Origin: Streptomyces liliiviolaceus
GTDB taxonomy: Bacteria; Actinomycetota; Actinomycetes; Streptomycetales; Streptomycetaceae
Direction: 5' to 3'
NCBI RefSeq assembly: GCF_018070025.1
Contig: NZ_JAGPYQ010000002.1
Span: forward strand, 1,364,001-1,428,000
DNA length: 64,000 nt
Numbering within the stretch: the first letter of the stretch is position 1; every line of letters begins with the position of its first letter. A program made the position numbers and the translations under genes. Below, piece after piece: positions 35,300 through 43,233 of the stretch. The notes beneath the pieces are model-generated. The model had not been told where the DNA came from and ran no database searches. It saw nothing but the letters and a program-made list of their open reading frames with translations.

Positions 35300-35958
35300 G
35301 ACAGGCGGTGGCCGACACCGCGGGCCGTGCGGATCGTCCGGTCGCTGCCCGCTTCGCGCAGCTTGCGGCGCAGGCGGGTCAGGTACTGGTCGAGGGTGTT
35401 GTCATGGACCTGAGCGCCCGCGGGCCAGCCCGCCCGGACCAGTTCGCGGCGGCGGACGATGCCGCCGGTGGCTGCCATGAGAGCGGCCAGAAGACGGAAC
35501 TCGGTCGGCGTCAGACCGACCTGCGTGCCCTGAACGCTGACGATGTGCCGGACGGCGTCAAGTGCCAGATCTCCTGCCGTGGCGGCGGACGGCGGCGCGG
35601 CCCGTTTGAGGGCTGCCCGCAGACGTGCGGCGAGTTCGGCGAGATGGAACGGCTTGGGCAGGTAGTCGTCGCCGCCGGCCGAGAACCCGGACAGCCGGTC
35701 GGTGAGCCGGTGATGGGCGGTCAGAAAGATGACCGGGGCGAGGAGACCGCCTGCGCGCATGGCCTGGCACACGTCACGTCCGTCGGCGTCGGGCAGCCCG
35801 ATGTCGAGCACGACGGCGGACGGGCCCTTGACGGCCAGCCGCAGGGCGGTGGCGCCGTCCGGGGCGGGCACGGGGTCGAAGTCCTCGTCGCGCAGCCCAC
35901 GCATCAGCACGTCACGCAGGCCGTGATCGTCCTCCACGACCAGGATGGTCCGGCGCAT
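35296..35958 (-). CDS. OmpR/PhoB-family response regulator
   Basis: 220 residues from ATG 35958 with GGGAGGAG upstream. The receiver domain (residues 1-115) has the acidic pair VVEDD, phospho-acceptor Asp in VVLDIGLPDADG and Lys in YLPKPF. The C-terminal winged helix (about 125-218) ends RTARGVGHRLS. Its partner kinase immediately downstream lacks the ATP-binding domain, so phosphorylation must come from another kinase or not occur. Possible targets include the COG4705-like gene, whose promoter has 11-bp-spaced TCAGG repeats. Confidence 0.93.
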   Translation of the reverse strand: MRRTILVVEDDHGLRDVLMRGLRDEDFDPVPAPDGATALRLAVKGPSAVVLDIGLPDADGRDVCQAMRAGGLLAPVIFLTAHHRLTDRLSGFSAGGDDYLPKPFHLAELAARLRAALKRAAPPSAATAGDLALDAVRHIVSVQGTQVGLTPTEFRLLAALMAATGGIVRRRELVRAGWPAGAQVHDNTLDQYLTRLRRKLREAGSDRTIRTARGVGHRLS

Positions 35959-36676
35959 GGCGCTCCTCCCGTTCTTGTCCTCGGGCAGTGTCTTGCCGTG
36001 TCTGTTCCCGGGTTGTGTCCGTCGCGCCCGGAGCCTGTTGCCGAAGCCGCACGAGCGCCATGGCGCACAGGCACACCCCCAGCCAGCCGAGGGCGAACAG
36101 CCAGCCCCCGACGACATCGGTGAACCAGTGCACCCCGAGGTACACGCGGGTCAGTCCGACCAGGGCGCCCCAACCGCCGATGGCCAGGACGAGCGGTGTT
36201 CCGCCGCGCGGGCCGCGTATCCGGACAGCGAGGATCAGCAGCCCCGCGGTGATGACCGCCGTACTGGTGTGCCCGGAGGGGAACGCCCATCCCGACGCAG
36301 ATGTCTCCCAGTCCGTCAGCGGTGGTCGTGGGCGTGCGACGAGTGTCATCGCCGTGTACCGCAGCGTCTGGCCGACCCCCAGGCAGGCGAGGCAGAGTGC
36401 GACGGCCGACGCGCGCTGCCGGAGCGTGCGTCCCGCGATGATCCCGGCCAGTGCGGCAAGCGCGTACGCGACGACACCCGTCCCGGTGGCGGTCGCCCCG
36501 CGGGCGAACGCCACCGCCGTGTCCGGCCGGTGGCCGACGGACCACGCGAGGAAGCCGCTGTCCGCGGACAGCGGTACGCCGTCGTGGCCCGCCACGAACA
36601 TGGTCAGCACGCCGAACGCCGTCCATGCCCCGAGAGCGCAACTGCCGGCAAGTCCGGCGACGCCGCCGCGCTTCAC
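35912..36676 (-). CDS. PAP2-family membrane phosphatase
   Basis: 254 residues from GTG 36676, which overlaps the stop of the small upstream gene (GTGA). Several membrane helices. The three PAP2 phosphatase motifs are seen: a KxxxxxxRP-like VARPRPP, the SGH block (AFPSGHTST) and the RxxxxxHxxxD-like RVYLGVHWFTD. Substrates are lipid pyrophosphates or phosphatidic acid. The 3' end overlaps the response-regulator start by 47 bp, so phosphatase, regulator and kinase remnant probably form one transcript. Confidence 0.9.
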   Translation of the reverse strand: MKRGGVAGLAGSCALGAWTAFGVLTMFVAGHDGVPLSADSGFLAWSVGHRPDTAVAFARGATATGTGVVAYALAALAGIIAGRTLRQRASAVALCLACLGVGQTLRYTAMTLVARPRPPLTDWETSASGWAFPSGHTSTAVITAGLLILAVRIRGPRGGTPLVLAIGGWGALVGLTRVYLGVHWFTDVVGGWLFALGWLGVCLCAMALVRLRQQAPGATDTTREQTRQDTARGQEREERHAPDHPGRGGRSRPA

Positions 36677-36837
36677 GACACCACCGGCAGGGGACGCGGG
36701 AGGTACACGGAGGCGAGCGGAATCAGCGACAGCGCCACGATCAGGGTCGCCACCACGCCGACGGCCGACAGCAGAGAACGGGCAACCGGAACATTGGCGG
36801 CAATCTGCGACGATGGATGCACGGTTTTGGTCACCAT
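36673..36837 (-). CDS. Small single-span membrane protein
   Basis: 54 residues from ATG 36837 (MVTKTVHPSSQ), with GGAAGGG upstream. One hydrophobic helix (VGVVATLIVALSLIPLA) near the C-terminus. Stop and PAP2 start overlap (GTGA), which supports it as a real coupled gene. No known family recognised. It is divergent from blaI-1; BlaI boxes lie 63 bp upstream and may control both directions. Confidence 0.6.
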   Translation of the reverse strand: MVTKTVHPSSQIAANVPVARSLLSAVGVVATLIVALSLIPLASVYLPRPLPVVS

Positions 36838-36899
36838 CGATGGCGCCCTTCCTTTTCCCGACCGTCGGACGCGGCGGGGCAGCGACAACCGGCGATCGA

Positions 36900-36934
36900 C
36901 TACAATCCTGTAGACGGTCTATTGCACTGTAGAC
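36900..36934. promoter_or_regulatory. BlaI-type operators upstream of blaI-1
   Basis: CTACA-ATCC-TGTAG (36900-36913) is a perfect palindrome. The adjacent GTCTATTGCACTGTAGAC (36917-36934) fits the 18-bp pattern seen also at 51731-51748 and 56403-56420. The sites lie 25-60 bp before the blaI-1 ATG, as expected for autorepression. Confidence 0.75.
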
Positions 36935-36958
36935 GATCGCGGAGTGAGGAACGGTCCC

Positions 36959-37330
36959 ATGGCCGATGCGAGGGACGAGAGGCGACCGGCGGGCGAGCTC
37001 GAAGCCGCCGTCATGGGCGTGCTGTGGGCCGCCGGGACCCCGCTCACACCCGGCGGGGTGCAGAGCGGACTCGGTTCCGCCCTGGCCCGGACGACGGTGA
37101 CGACGACGTTGACGCGGTTGCACGAGAAGGGCGTCGTCAGCCGTGCACGACAGGGCCGCGGCTATGCCTACAGCCCCGTACAGGACGCACCCGGCCTGAC
37201 GGCGCGGCGCATGCACTCCGAACTCGCCAAGGACACCGACCGGCAGACGGTCCTCGCGCGGTTCGTCGCCCAGCTCGATCCCGGCGACGAGCAGCACCTG
37301 CGCCGGCTCCTGGAGGGCGGCGAGCGGTGA
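36959..37330 (+). CDS. blaI: BlaI/MecI/CopY-family repressor (copy 1)
   Basis: 123 residues from ATG 36959 (AGGA 8 bp upstream). Winged helix at the N-terminus (GELEAAVMGVLWAAGTPLTP; ARTTVTTTLTRLHEKGVV) and a helical dimerisation tail. Family members repress beta-lactamase, penicillin-binding or metal-homeostasis genes until cleaved by an M56 protease. It overlaps the M56 gene (GTGA), and its promoter carries two palindromic boxes. Paralogue at 52946-53317. Confidence 0.94.
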   Translation: MADARDERRPAGELEAAVMGVLWAAGTPLTPGGVQSGLGSALARTTVTTTLTRLHEKGVVSRARQGRGYAYSPVQDAPGLTARRMHSELAKDTDRQTVLARFVAQLDPGDEQHLRRLLEGGER

Positions 37331-38256
37331 CCGTCCTGCTGCTCGTACCGCTGGTCCTCCCCTTTCTCGCGCCGATGCCGGCCCGCGCAACCCTCAGTCG
37401 TCTCGCGCCCGCCACCGCGCTGTGGGTCCTCACCGCCTCGGCCCTGGCGCTGGCCGGAGCCTGCGTCGCCGCTCTCGGTTCCCTGGTCCTGATCGGACTG
37501 CTCAAGTTCCCGGTCTTCGCCACCCTCGGGGAACTCGTCCATCCCCTGCGAAGCCCCTCGGATCTGCTCGTCCTGCCCGCTGCCGCGGCGGCCACCGGAG
37601 TGCTCACCCTCAGCGCCTGGACCGTCGTGCGCGCCGTCTTCCGGCAGACCCGTGACTTCCGTACCGCCCGGCGACAGGCGGACAGCCGCCCCGCCGCCGG
37701 TGACCTGTGCGTCGTCGACTCGCCCCACCCGGACGCGTACGCCCTCCCCGGACGCCCCCACCGCATCGTCGTCACCACCGCGATGCTGCGCAGCCTGGGA
37801 CCTGCCGAGCGCGAAGCCCTGTTCGCCCACGAGCGTGCGCACAACCAGGCAGGCCACCACTACCATCTGGCCGCCGCCGAACTCGCCGCCCACTGCCATC
37901 CGGCCCTGCGCGCCGTACGCGACGCCATCCGGCTCGCCGCCGAGCGGGCCGCCGACGAGAGCGCCGCCACCGCCGTCGGCGACCGTCGTCTGGTGGCCAC
38001 CGCCATCGCCCGCGCCGCCCTCGCGGGCCACGACTCACACTCCGCCCGCCCAGGTTTCGCGCCTGCGGCGACGACCGGGCCGGTTCCGCGACGCGTCACC
38101 GCCCTCCTCGAACCCGTTGCGGTGCGCTCACGAGCCGCGCGATGGACCGCGTTCCTGCTCGTCGCGTGTACGGTCCTGTCCGTCGCCGCCGGGACGGTCG
38201 GTGTCGTCGACTTTCACCACGAGGTCGAGGTCGCCCAGGGCGAGGAGAGCCGGTGA
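37327..38256 (+). CDS. M56-family (BlaR1-like) membrane metallopeptidase (copy 1)
   Basis: 309 residues from GTG 37327. Two N-terminal membrane spans, another at about residue 80, the zinc motif HERAH (HExxH) in EALFAHERAHNQAGHH, and a C-terminal membrane span. No penicillin-binding sensor domain, as usual for actinobacterial M56 proteins paired with BlaI. It probably cleaves BlaI or another membrane-proximal target in response to envelope or metal signals. Translationally coupled to blaI-1. Confidence 0.92.
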   Translation: MTVLLLVPLVLPFLAPMPARATLSRLAPATALWVLTASALALAGACVAALGSLVLIGLLKFPVFATLGELVHPLRSPSDLLVLPAAAAATGVLTLSAWTVVRAVFRQTRDFRTARRQADSRPAAGDLCVVDSPHPDAYALPGRPHRIVVTTAMLRSLGPAEREALFAHERAHNQAGHHYHLAAAELAAHCHPALRAVRDAIRLAAERAADESAATAVGDRRLVATAIARAALAGHDSHSARPGFAPAATTGPVPRRVTALLEPVAVRSRAARWTAFLLVACTVLSVAAGTVGVVDFHHEVEVAQGEESR

Positions 38257-38324
38257 CCGGTTCGGCACCGGTCGGAACGCGGCGCTGACAGGGAGAGGCC
38301 GCCCCCGGGGAAGCCGTGCGGCAG

Positions 38325-38340
38325 TCAGGATGTGTTCAGG
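38325..38340 (+). promoter_or_regulatory. Direct repeat TCAGG, possible OmpR-type site
   Basis: TCAGG at 38325-38329 and 38336-38340, 11 bp apart, immediately upstream of the membrane-protein start at 38364. The spacing matches OmpR/PhoB-family half-sites; the neighbouring response regulator is the obvious candidate. Confidence 0.35.
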
Positions 38341-38363
38341 TAACCGCTGGCAGCGTCTTGCCC

Positions 38364-39203
38364 ATGACCCATGAACTCTCCGACACACCCGAGACCCAAC
38401 CGAGCGGGAGTCCCCTCTCCGGCCCCTCCCGTCGCCTGCGCCGGAACAAGGTCCCCGAGGTCACCGCCTACTTCTGGATCATCAAGGTCCTGTGTACGAC
38501 CGTCGGCGAGACCGCGGCCGATCTCCTCGCAGAGAAGGCCGGTCTGGGCCTGACCGGCGTGTCCGTGCTCATGAGTGCGCTGCTCGCGGTCGTCCTGGTC
38601 GTCCAGTTCCGCACGGCCGGGTACCGCGCGGGCGTGTACTGGCTCGCCGTCGCCCTGATCAGCGTCGTCGGCACCTTGATCAGCGACAACCTCACGGACA
38701 ACATGGGCGTACCGCTGGAGACGAGCACCACGGTGTTCGCGCTCCTCCTCGCGGTTGTCTTCGGCGTCTGGTACCGGCGCGAGCGGACCCTGTCGATCCA
38801 CAGCATCGACACCCCGAGCCGTGAGTCGTTCTACTGGCTGGCGGTGCTGTTCACCTTCGCCTTGGGCACGGCGGCCGGCGACCTCGTCTCCGAGCGGATG
38901 AGCCTCGGTTACTGGCTCGCGGCCGTCCTGTTCGCCCTCGCCATCGGCGCCGTGGCGGTCGCGCACCTCACGCTGGGACTGAACGCGGTGTGGAGTTTCT
39001 GGATCGCCTACATCCTCACCCGCCCCCTCGGCGCCTCGATCGGCGACTACCTCTCCCAACCGACCGGTGACGGCGGAGTCGGCCTCGGCACCGTCGTCAC
39101 CAGCGCGCTGTTCCTCGCGGTCGTTCTCGGTCTGGTCGTCCACCTGGCGGTGACACGCAAGGACGTCACGGAGCAGCCGAGTGCGGCGCGGCAGACGATC
39201 TGA
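38364..39203 (+). CDS. COG4705-like polytopic membrane protein
   Basis: 279 residues from ATG 38364. After an arginine-rich start come about eight membrane helices with an internal repeat: each unit has a GET/GTxxxD motif (TTVGETAADLL, VVGTLISDNL, LGTAAGDLVSE, LGASIGDYLS). This fourfold pattern is typical of the COG4705 family of uncharacterised membrane-anchored proteins. Function not known. It lies after the BlaI-M56 pair with its own promoter region, so it is probably a separate transcript. Confidence 0.82.
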   Translation: MTHELSDTPETQPSGSPLSGPSRRLRRNKVPEVTAYFWIIKVLCTTVGETAADLLAEKAGLGLTGVSVLMSALLAVVLVVQFRTAGYRAGVYWLAVALISVVGTLISDNLTDNMGVPLETSTTVFALLLAVVFGVWYRRERTLSIHSIDTPSRESFYWLAVLFTFALGTAAGDLVSERMSLGYWLAAVLFALAIGAVAVAHLTLGLNAVWSFWIAYILTRPLGASIGDYLSQPTGDGGVGLGTVVTSALFLAVVLGLVVHLAVTRKDVTEQPSAARQTI

Positions 39204-39258
39204 GCCGTTGTCGACGTGGCGGGCAGGCGATCGGTGATCACCAGCCCCCACGGCAGGT

Positions 39259-40722
39259 TCAGACAGCCGCCGTGAGAGGCCGTCCGGCCAGGAGAGCCGC
39301 GCTGTAGCGGCGCAGCAGGAGGACGGCGGTGGCGGCGAGGCCGGTCAGCAGGCCCAGCCAGATCCCGAGGGTGTCCAGGTGGAGGGGAAAGGCGAGGAGC
39401 CAGGCGGCGGGCAGTCCGACGGCCCAGTAGCCGATGAGGGTGATCCGGAAGCCGCTCCGGGTGTCGTCGAGTCCGCGCAGGAGTCCGACCCCGATGTTCT
39501 GGGCGCAGTCGAAGAACTGCAGGAAGGCGGTGACGATCAGGAGGTGGGTGGCGATGGTGAGGGCCTGCCCGGAGCCGGTGTCGAGGAACGGTGCCAGGAC
39601 GAGGTGCGGCACCGTGAGATACAGGGCGCCGACGCAGGTCATCACGGCGCCGGCGCAGGCGAGTGCGGTGTTCTTGATGCGTCGCGCGCCGTCGTGGTGA
39701 CCGAGGGCCAGTTCCCGGCTGACGTTGATGGAGGCCGCGTGGGACAGACCGACGGCTACCTGGAAGACGATGTAGACGAGTTGGTTGACGGCGGTGTGCG
39801 CGGCCAGCGCCTCGGGGCCGAAGGAACCCGCCATGAGGGCGGTGACGGAGAAGAAGCCGGCTTCGGAGCCGTAGGTGGCGGCGATCGGCACACCGAGACC
39901 GAGGATCCGTTGGAGTACGGCCAGGTCGGTGCGGGTGATGTCGAGGCTGAGGAGCGGGGCGAGTTCGGTGTCCTTCTTCGCGGCGAGGTACAAGGCGGCG
40001 AAGGACAGCAGGTAGACGCTCGACGTGGCGATTCCGACGCCGGTCAGTCCGAGGCGGGGAAGGCCGAAGGTGCCGTGGATGAGGATCCAGTTCAGGGCCG
40101 CGTTCACGCCGATGGACACGAGAGTGATCCGGAGCAGGGCCTGCGGGCGTCGCATGCCGACGGTGAACTGGCGTACGGCCTGGAACCACAGGCAGGGCAG
40201 CAGGCCGGGGGCGAGTGCGTGGAGCATCTTCCGGGTGAGGGCGACGACCTCGGGGTCCTGGCCGAGCAAAGTCAGTGCCTGTCCGATGAGGATCATCAGC
40301 AGCGCGCCGGTGATTCCGGCGAGGGTGGCGACGGTCAGGCTCGCGCGCACGACGGCCCGTACCTCGTCGTGCGCCGACTCCTTCGCGCCGTCCCTGCCGC
40401 CTCTGCCGTCCCTGCCGTCCTTGCCGTTCCTGCCGTCCCCGCCTTCTGTTCCGTCCGTGTCCGCCCCACCGGCTGTCTGTTCCGCTCGGGCCGCGGCGGC
40501 TGCGACCTGGTTGCCGACCGAGGTAATGAGGCCGACGCCCATCGTGCGGATCTGGTTGAAGATCACGATGGCCAGGCCGCCAGCCGCGAGTTCGGTGGTG
40601 CCGAGCAGTCCCAGCATCACCGTGTCGGTGGTGGTGAGTGCGACCTGGGCGAGTTGGGTGAGGACGAGCGGGACGGCGAGCACGCCGAGGGCGCGGCTGT
40701 CGCGGAGGAGAGTGGTCAGCAT
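39259..40722 (-). CDS. MATE-family efflux transporter with a Gly/Asp-rich loop insert
   Basis: 487 residues from ATG 40722; the start overlaps the stop of the SbnA-like gene (ATGCTGA), with GGTGGA as ribosome-binding site. Twelve membrane helices in the two-bundle MATE arrangement. Between helices 2 and 3 there is an unusual polar insert of about 30 residues with the collagen-like pattern GRDGRGGRDG. The last gene of the diaminopropionate operon, so it probably exports the product of that pathway. MATE exporters use H+ or Na+ gradients. Confidence 0.92.
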   Translation of the reverse strand: MLTTLLRDSRALGVLAVPLVLTQLAQVALTTTDTVMLGLLGTTELAAGGLAIVIFNQIRTMGVGLITSVGNQVAAAAARAEQTAGGADTDGTEGGDGRNGKDGRDGRGGRDGAKESAHDEVRAVVRASLTVATLAGITGALLMILIGQALTLLGQDPEVVALTRKMLHALAPGLLPCLWFQAVRQFTVGMRRPQALLRITLVSIGVNAALNWILIHGTFGLPRLGLTGVGIATSSVYLLSFAALYLAAKKDTELAPLLSLDITRTDLAVLQRILGLGVPIAATYGSEAGFFSVTALMAGSFGPEALAAHTAVNQLVYIVFQVAVGLSHAASINVSRELALGHHDGARRIKNTALACAGAVMTCVGALYLTVPHLVLAPFLDTGSGQALTIATHLLIVTAFLQFFDCAQNIGVGLLRGLDDTRSGFRITLIGYWAVGLPAAWLLAFPLHLDTLGIWLGLLTGLAATAVLLLRRYSAALLAGRPLTAAV

Positions 40723-41756
40723 GTGGTCCACCGGTTCCTGCGGAGTTTGGTGAGGAGTTCGTCGATCTCCCGCTCGGCGGCGGGGCTCAGCAGGTCGCGT
40801 TCGCTCATCCAGTCGTCATTGAAGACGGTGTCCATGTACTTTTCCCCGCCGTCGTTGATCAGGGCGACCATGGTGGTGCCCGGCGGCAGGTCGGCGAGAC
40901 GGGTCAGTGCCTCGTGGACGACGCCGCCGGCCGAACCTCCGATCAGCAGGCCGGTACGGGCGACGGCCCGGCAGGTCGCGAAGGCCTCGATGTCGCCGAC
41001 CTTGACTCCTTCGTCGATCAGGTCGAAGTCGACCAGGGCGCCGATCTCGGCGCCTTCGGGGGTGCCGGTGCCGGACTGGTGGTAGTCGTGGGCGGGGCCG
41101 CCGAACGCGATCGATCCCTCGGGTTCCACGCCGATGACGGTGAATCCGGGTATCAGCCTGCTCAGCTCCCGGCCGGTGCCGCACAGCGCGCCGCCGGTGC
41201 CGACGGCGCCGATCAGTATGTCGATCCTGCCGTCCAGGGCCTCGTTGAGTTCGTGGGCCACGGGGTAGTACCCGACTCCGTTGGCGGGGTTGTTGTGCTG
41301 CTCGGTGAAGACGGTGTTGTCCTGGCCGCGCGCCATGTTCTCGGCGAGCTCTTCCCTGGCGGCGGTGGCCAGTTCCTCGGTTCCGTCGTCGACGACATAG
41401 ACGAGTTCGGTGCCCAGGGCCCGCATGCCGCGGAGTTTGTCGGGGGCCGCGTGGTGGTCGACCACGGCGGTGAAGGTGTAGCCGCGTTCTGCGGCGATCA
41501 CCGAGAGGCCCAGGCCGGTGTTGCCGGAGGTGGACTCGATGATCCGGCCTCCGGCGCGCAGTTCGCCCGCGGCCTCGGCGGCGTCGACCATGGCGCGCGC
41601 CATCCGGATCTTCGCGGTTCCGGTGGGGTTGAACATCTCCAGTTTCAGCAGCAGGCGGCTGCCGGTGTCGGTGGCGGCGAGCTCCAACAGGGGTGTGTGG
41701 CCGATGAGTTCGGACAGGCGGGAGACCACGGCGGGGCGCTGAAGAGCTCCGGGCAT
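40716..41756 (-). CDS. sbnA: SbnA-like PLP enzyme (2,3-diaminopropionate pathway)
   Basis: 346 residues. A fold-type II PLP enzyme of the cysteine synthase superfamily. The PLP lysine is in NPTGTAKIRM, the carboxylate loop is ESTSGNTGLGL, and the phosphate-binding loop is GAVGTGGALCG. In staphyloferrin B synthesis SbnA joins O-phosphoserine and glutamate into an aminocarboxyethyl-glutamate adduct. The SbnB-like gene in the same operon makes this reaction far more likely than ordinary cysteine synthesis. It follows the Y4yA-type gene by 55 bp and overlaps the MATE gene. Confidence 0.9.
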   Translation of the reverse strand: MPGALQRPAVVSRLSELIGHTPLLELAATDTGSRLLLKLEMFNPTGTAKIRMARAMVDAAEAAGELRAGGRIIESTSGNTGLGLSVIAAERGYTFTAVVDHHAAPDKLRGMRALGTELVYVVDDGTEELATAAREELAENMARGQDNTVFTEQHNNPANGVGYYPVAHELNEALDGRIDILIGAVGTGGALCGTGRELSRLIPGFTVIGVEPEGSIAFGGPAHDYHQSGTGTPEGAEIGALVDFDLIDEGVKVGDIEAFATCRAVARTGLLIGGSAGGVVHEALTRLADLPPGTTMVALINDGGEKYMDTVFNDDWMSERDLLSPAAEREIDELLTKLRRNRWTTC

Positions 41757-41811
41757 CGAATGCTCCTGTGAAGGGGACGGCGGGCGGAGGGCCAGGTCGT
41801 GCGGCGCGCTG

Positions 41812-43233
41812 CTACGAGGTGAAGTGGCGGTCCAGACGCCAGCGCGGCCGTGGGCGGTCGGTCCAGTCGATGACGACCTTCGGTGGCAGGGGCAGGTCGT
41901 GGAAGGAGGATTCGTTGGAGTCCATCTGGTAGCCGGCCGTGTTCGGGTACACCAGGAGGTCCCCGGCCCGTGGACGACGGGGAAAGGCGATCTTGCGCCA
42001 GGTGAGCATGTCCGATTCCAGGCAGGTGGCGGCGCCGACGCTCGCGGGGAACGCCCCGCCCGGTGCCTCGCACTCCCCCGGTTCGTGCAGGTCCCCCGAG
42101 TTCTCGAAGTCCATCGACGGCTGCGGGATCAACCGGGGGTCGGGGAGGTACTCGCTGCCGAACCACTGCTCGGACAGGCTCAGGCTCGTGCCGTCGACGG
42201 TCAGCAGCCGGTAGCCGTCCCGTTCCTTGACGCCCTGGATGGTGAACACGGTGGCTCCGGCCCGGTCGAGCAGGGCGCGGCCCGGCTCAAGGAGCAGTTG
42301 CACCTGGGCATTCCTGAGGACCTGCGCCAGAGTGGTGTCGCTGTTCTCCGGCCGGGTCGCCAGGAGTGCGGTCAGCGCGCCGGCCCCGGCGAGGGGCGAG
42401 TGGTAGGGGTAGAAGTCGCCGCTTCGGAACGTCTTTTCGGCGTGGTAGTCGGCGGGTCGCTGTGCTTCGAGGAACGCCCGCCAGCTGTCGGCATCCGTGT
42501 AACTGACGGGCAGGCCACCGCCGATGCTGATGCGGTGGGCTTGAAGTCCCTTGGCGCGGGCCGTGCGGCACAGGTCGATCAGCCGGGCGGCGAGGCCGGC
42601 GCGGGGCCCCAACGCGTAGCCGGACAGATGGAAGCTGAAGCCTTCCATCCGCAGCGCGTCCCCAGCTGTCACGCAGCGGTCCATCGCCGTGGCCAGTTCC
42701 TCCTCGGCCAGGCCGAAGCGGCTGTCCGGCTGGAGCGGGGGCAGGACCCGCAGGAGCACACGGGCCGGGCGGGTCCGTCCGCCGAACGCGCGGGTGATCA
42801 CGGCGTCCAGTTCGTCCAGTGCGTCGACCGCGATCAGCGCGCCGTGCTGCACGGCGAGCCGCAGCAGGTGCGGGTCCTTCGCGGGCCCGGTCACCATGAG
42901 GTCCTCCCCGCGCACGCCGTGACCAAGTGCCTCGCGCAGTTCCCCGACCGAGGCCACGTCCACACCGGCGCCCAGCGCCGCGGCGCGTTCGGCGAAGACG
43001 GCGGCCTTGTTGGCCTTCTTCGCGAAGTACACGAAGCCGTCCACGCCGGCCGTCGCGAGCGCTTCGTACAGGGAGCGCAGGTTGGTGTCGAAGGCGTCCG
43101 GCAGCAGGAAGTGGAAGGGGCCGCCGAAGGCGTGGGCGAGTTCGGGCAGGAGCCCGCCGGCCAGCAGCGCCTCGGTGGCGGGATCGGGCAATGCCGGGAG
43201 AACCGGATGTCCGGTGACGGTGGTCACTGCCAC
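41812..43233 (-). CDS. Y4yA-type PLP-dependent decarboxylase (fold III, Orn/DAP decarboxylase superfamily)
   Basis: 473 residues from GTG 43233 (GAGG 7 bp upstream; a GTG at 43227 would give a 4-bp GTGA overlap instead). The alanine racemase-like barrel carries the PLP lysine in VYFAKKANKAAVF. Glycine-rich ISIGGGLPVSY, EPGRALLDRAG and a C-terminal GAATCLESD with the active-site Cys-x-x-x-Asp complete the pattern of type III decarboxylases. In staphyloferrin B the analogous SbnH decarboxylates a diaminopropionate-citrate intermediate. Here the substrate may be the aminocarboxyethyl-glutamate adduct or a derivative. Overlaps the SbnB-like gene by 10 bp. Confidence 0.88.
   Translation of the reverse strand: MAVTTVTGHPVLPALPDPATEALLAGGLLPELAHAFGGPFHFLLPDAFDTNLRSLYEALATAGVDGFVYFAKKANKAAVFAERAAALGAGVDVASVGELREALGHGVRGEDLMVTGPAKDPHLLRLAVQHGALIAVDALDELDAVITRAFGGRTRPARVLLRVLPPLQPDSRFGLAEEELATAMDRCVTAGDALRMEGFSFHLSGYALGPRAGLAARLIDLCRTARAKGLQAHRISIGGGLPVSYTDADSWRAFLEAQRPADYHAEKTFRSGDFYPYHSPLAGAGALTALLATRPENSDTTLAQVLRNAQVQLLLEPGRALLDRAGATVFTIQGVKERDGYRLLTVDGTSLSLSEQWFGSEYLPDPRLIPQPSMDFENSGDLHEPGECEAPGGAFPASVGAATCLESDMLTWRKIAFPRRPRAGDLLVYPNTAGYQMDSNESSFHDLPLPPKVVIDWTDRPRPRWRLDRHFTS

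Noticed and set aside
40716..41756. Ordinary cysteine synthase for the SbnA-like gene
   Set aside because: Operon context with an SbnB-like dehydrogenase and the NPTGTAK active-site variant favour the diaminopropionate pathway.
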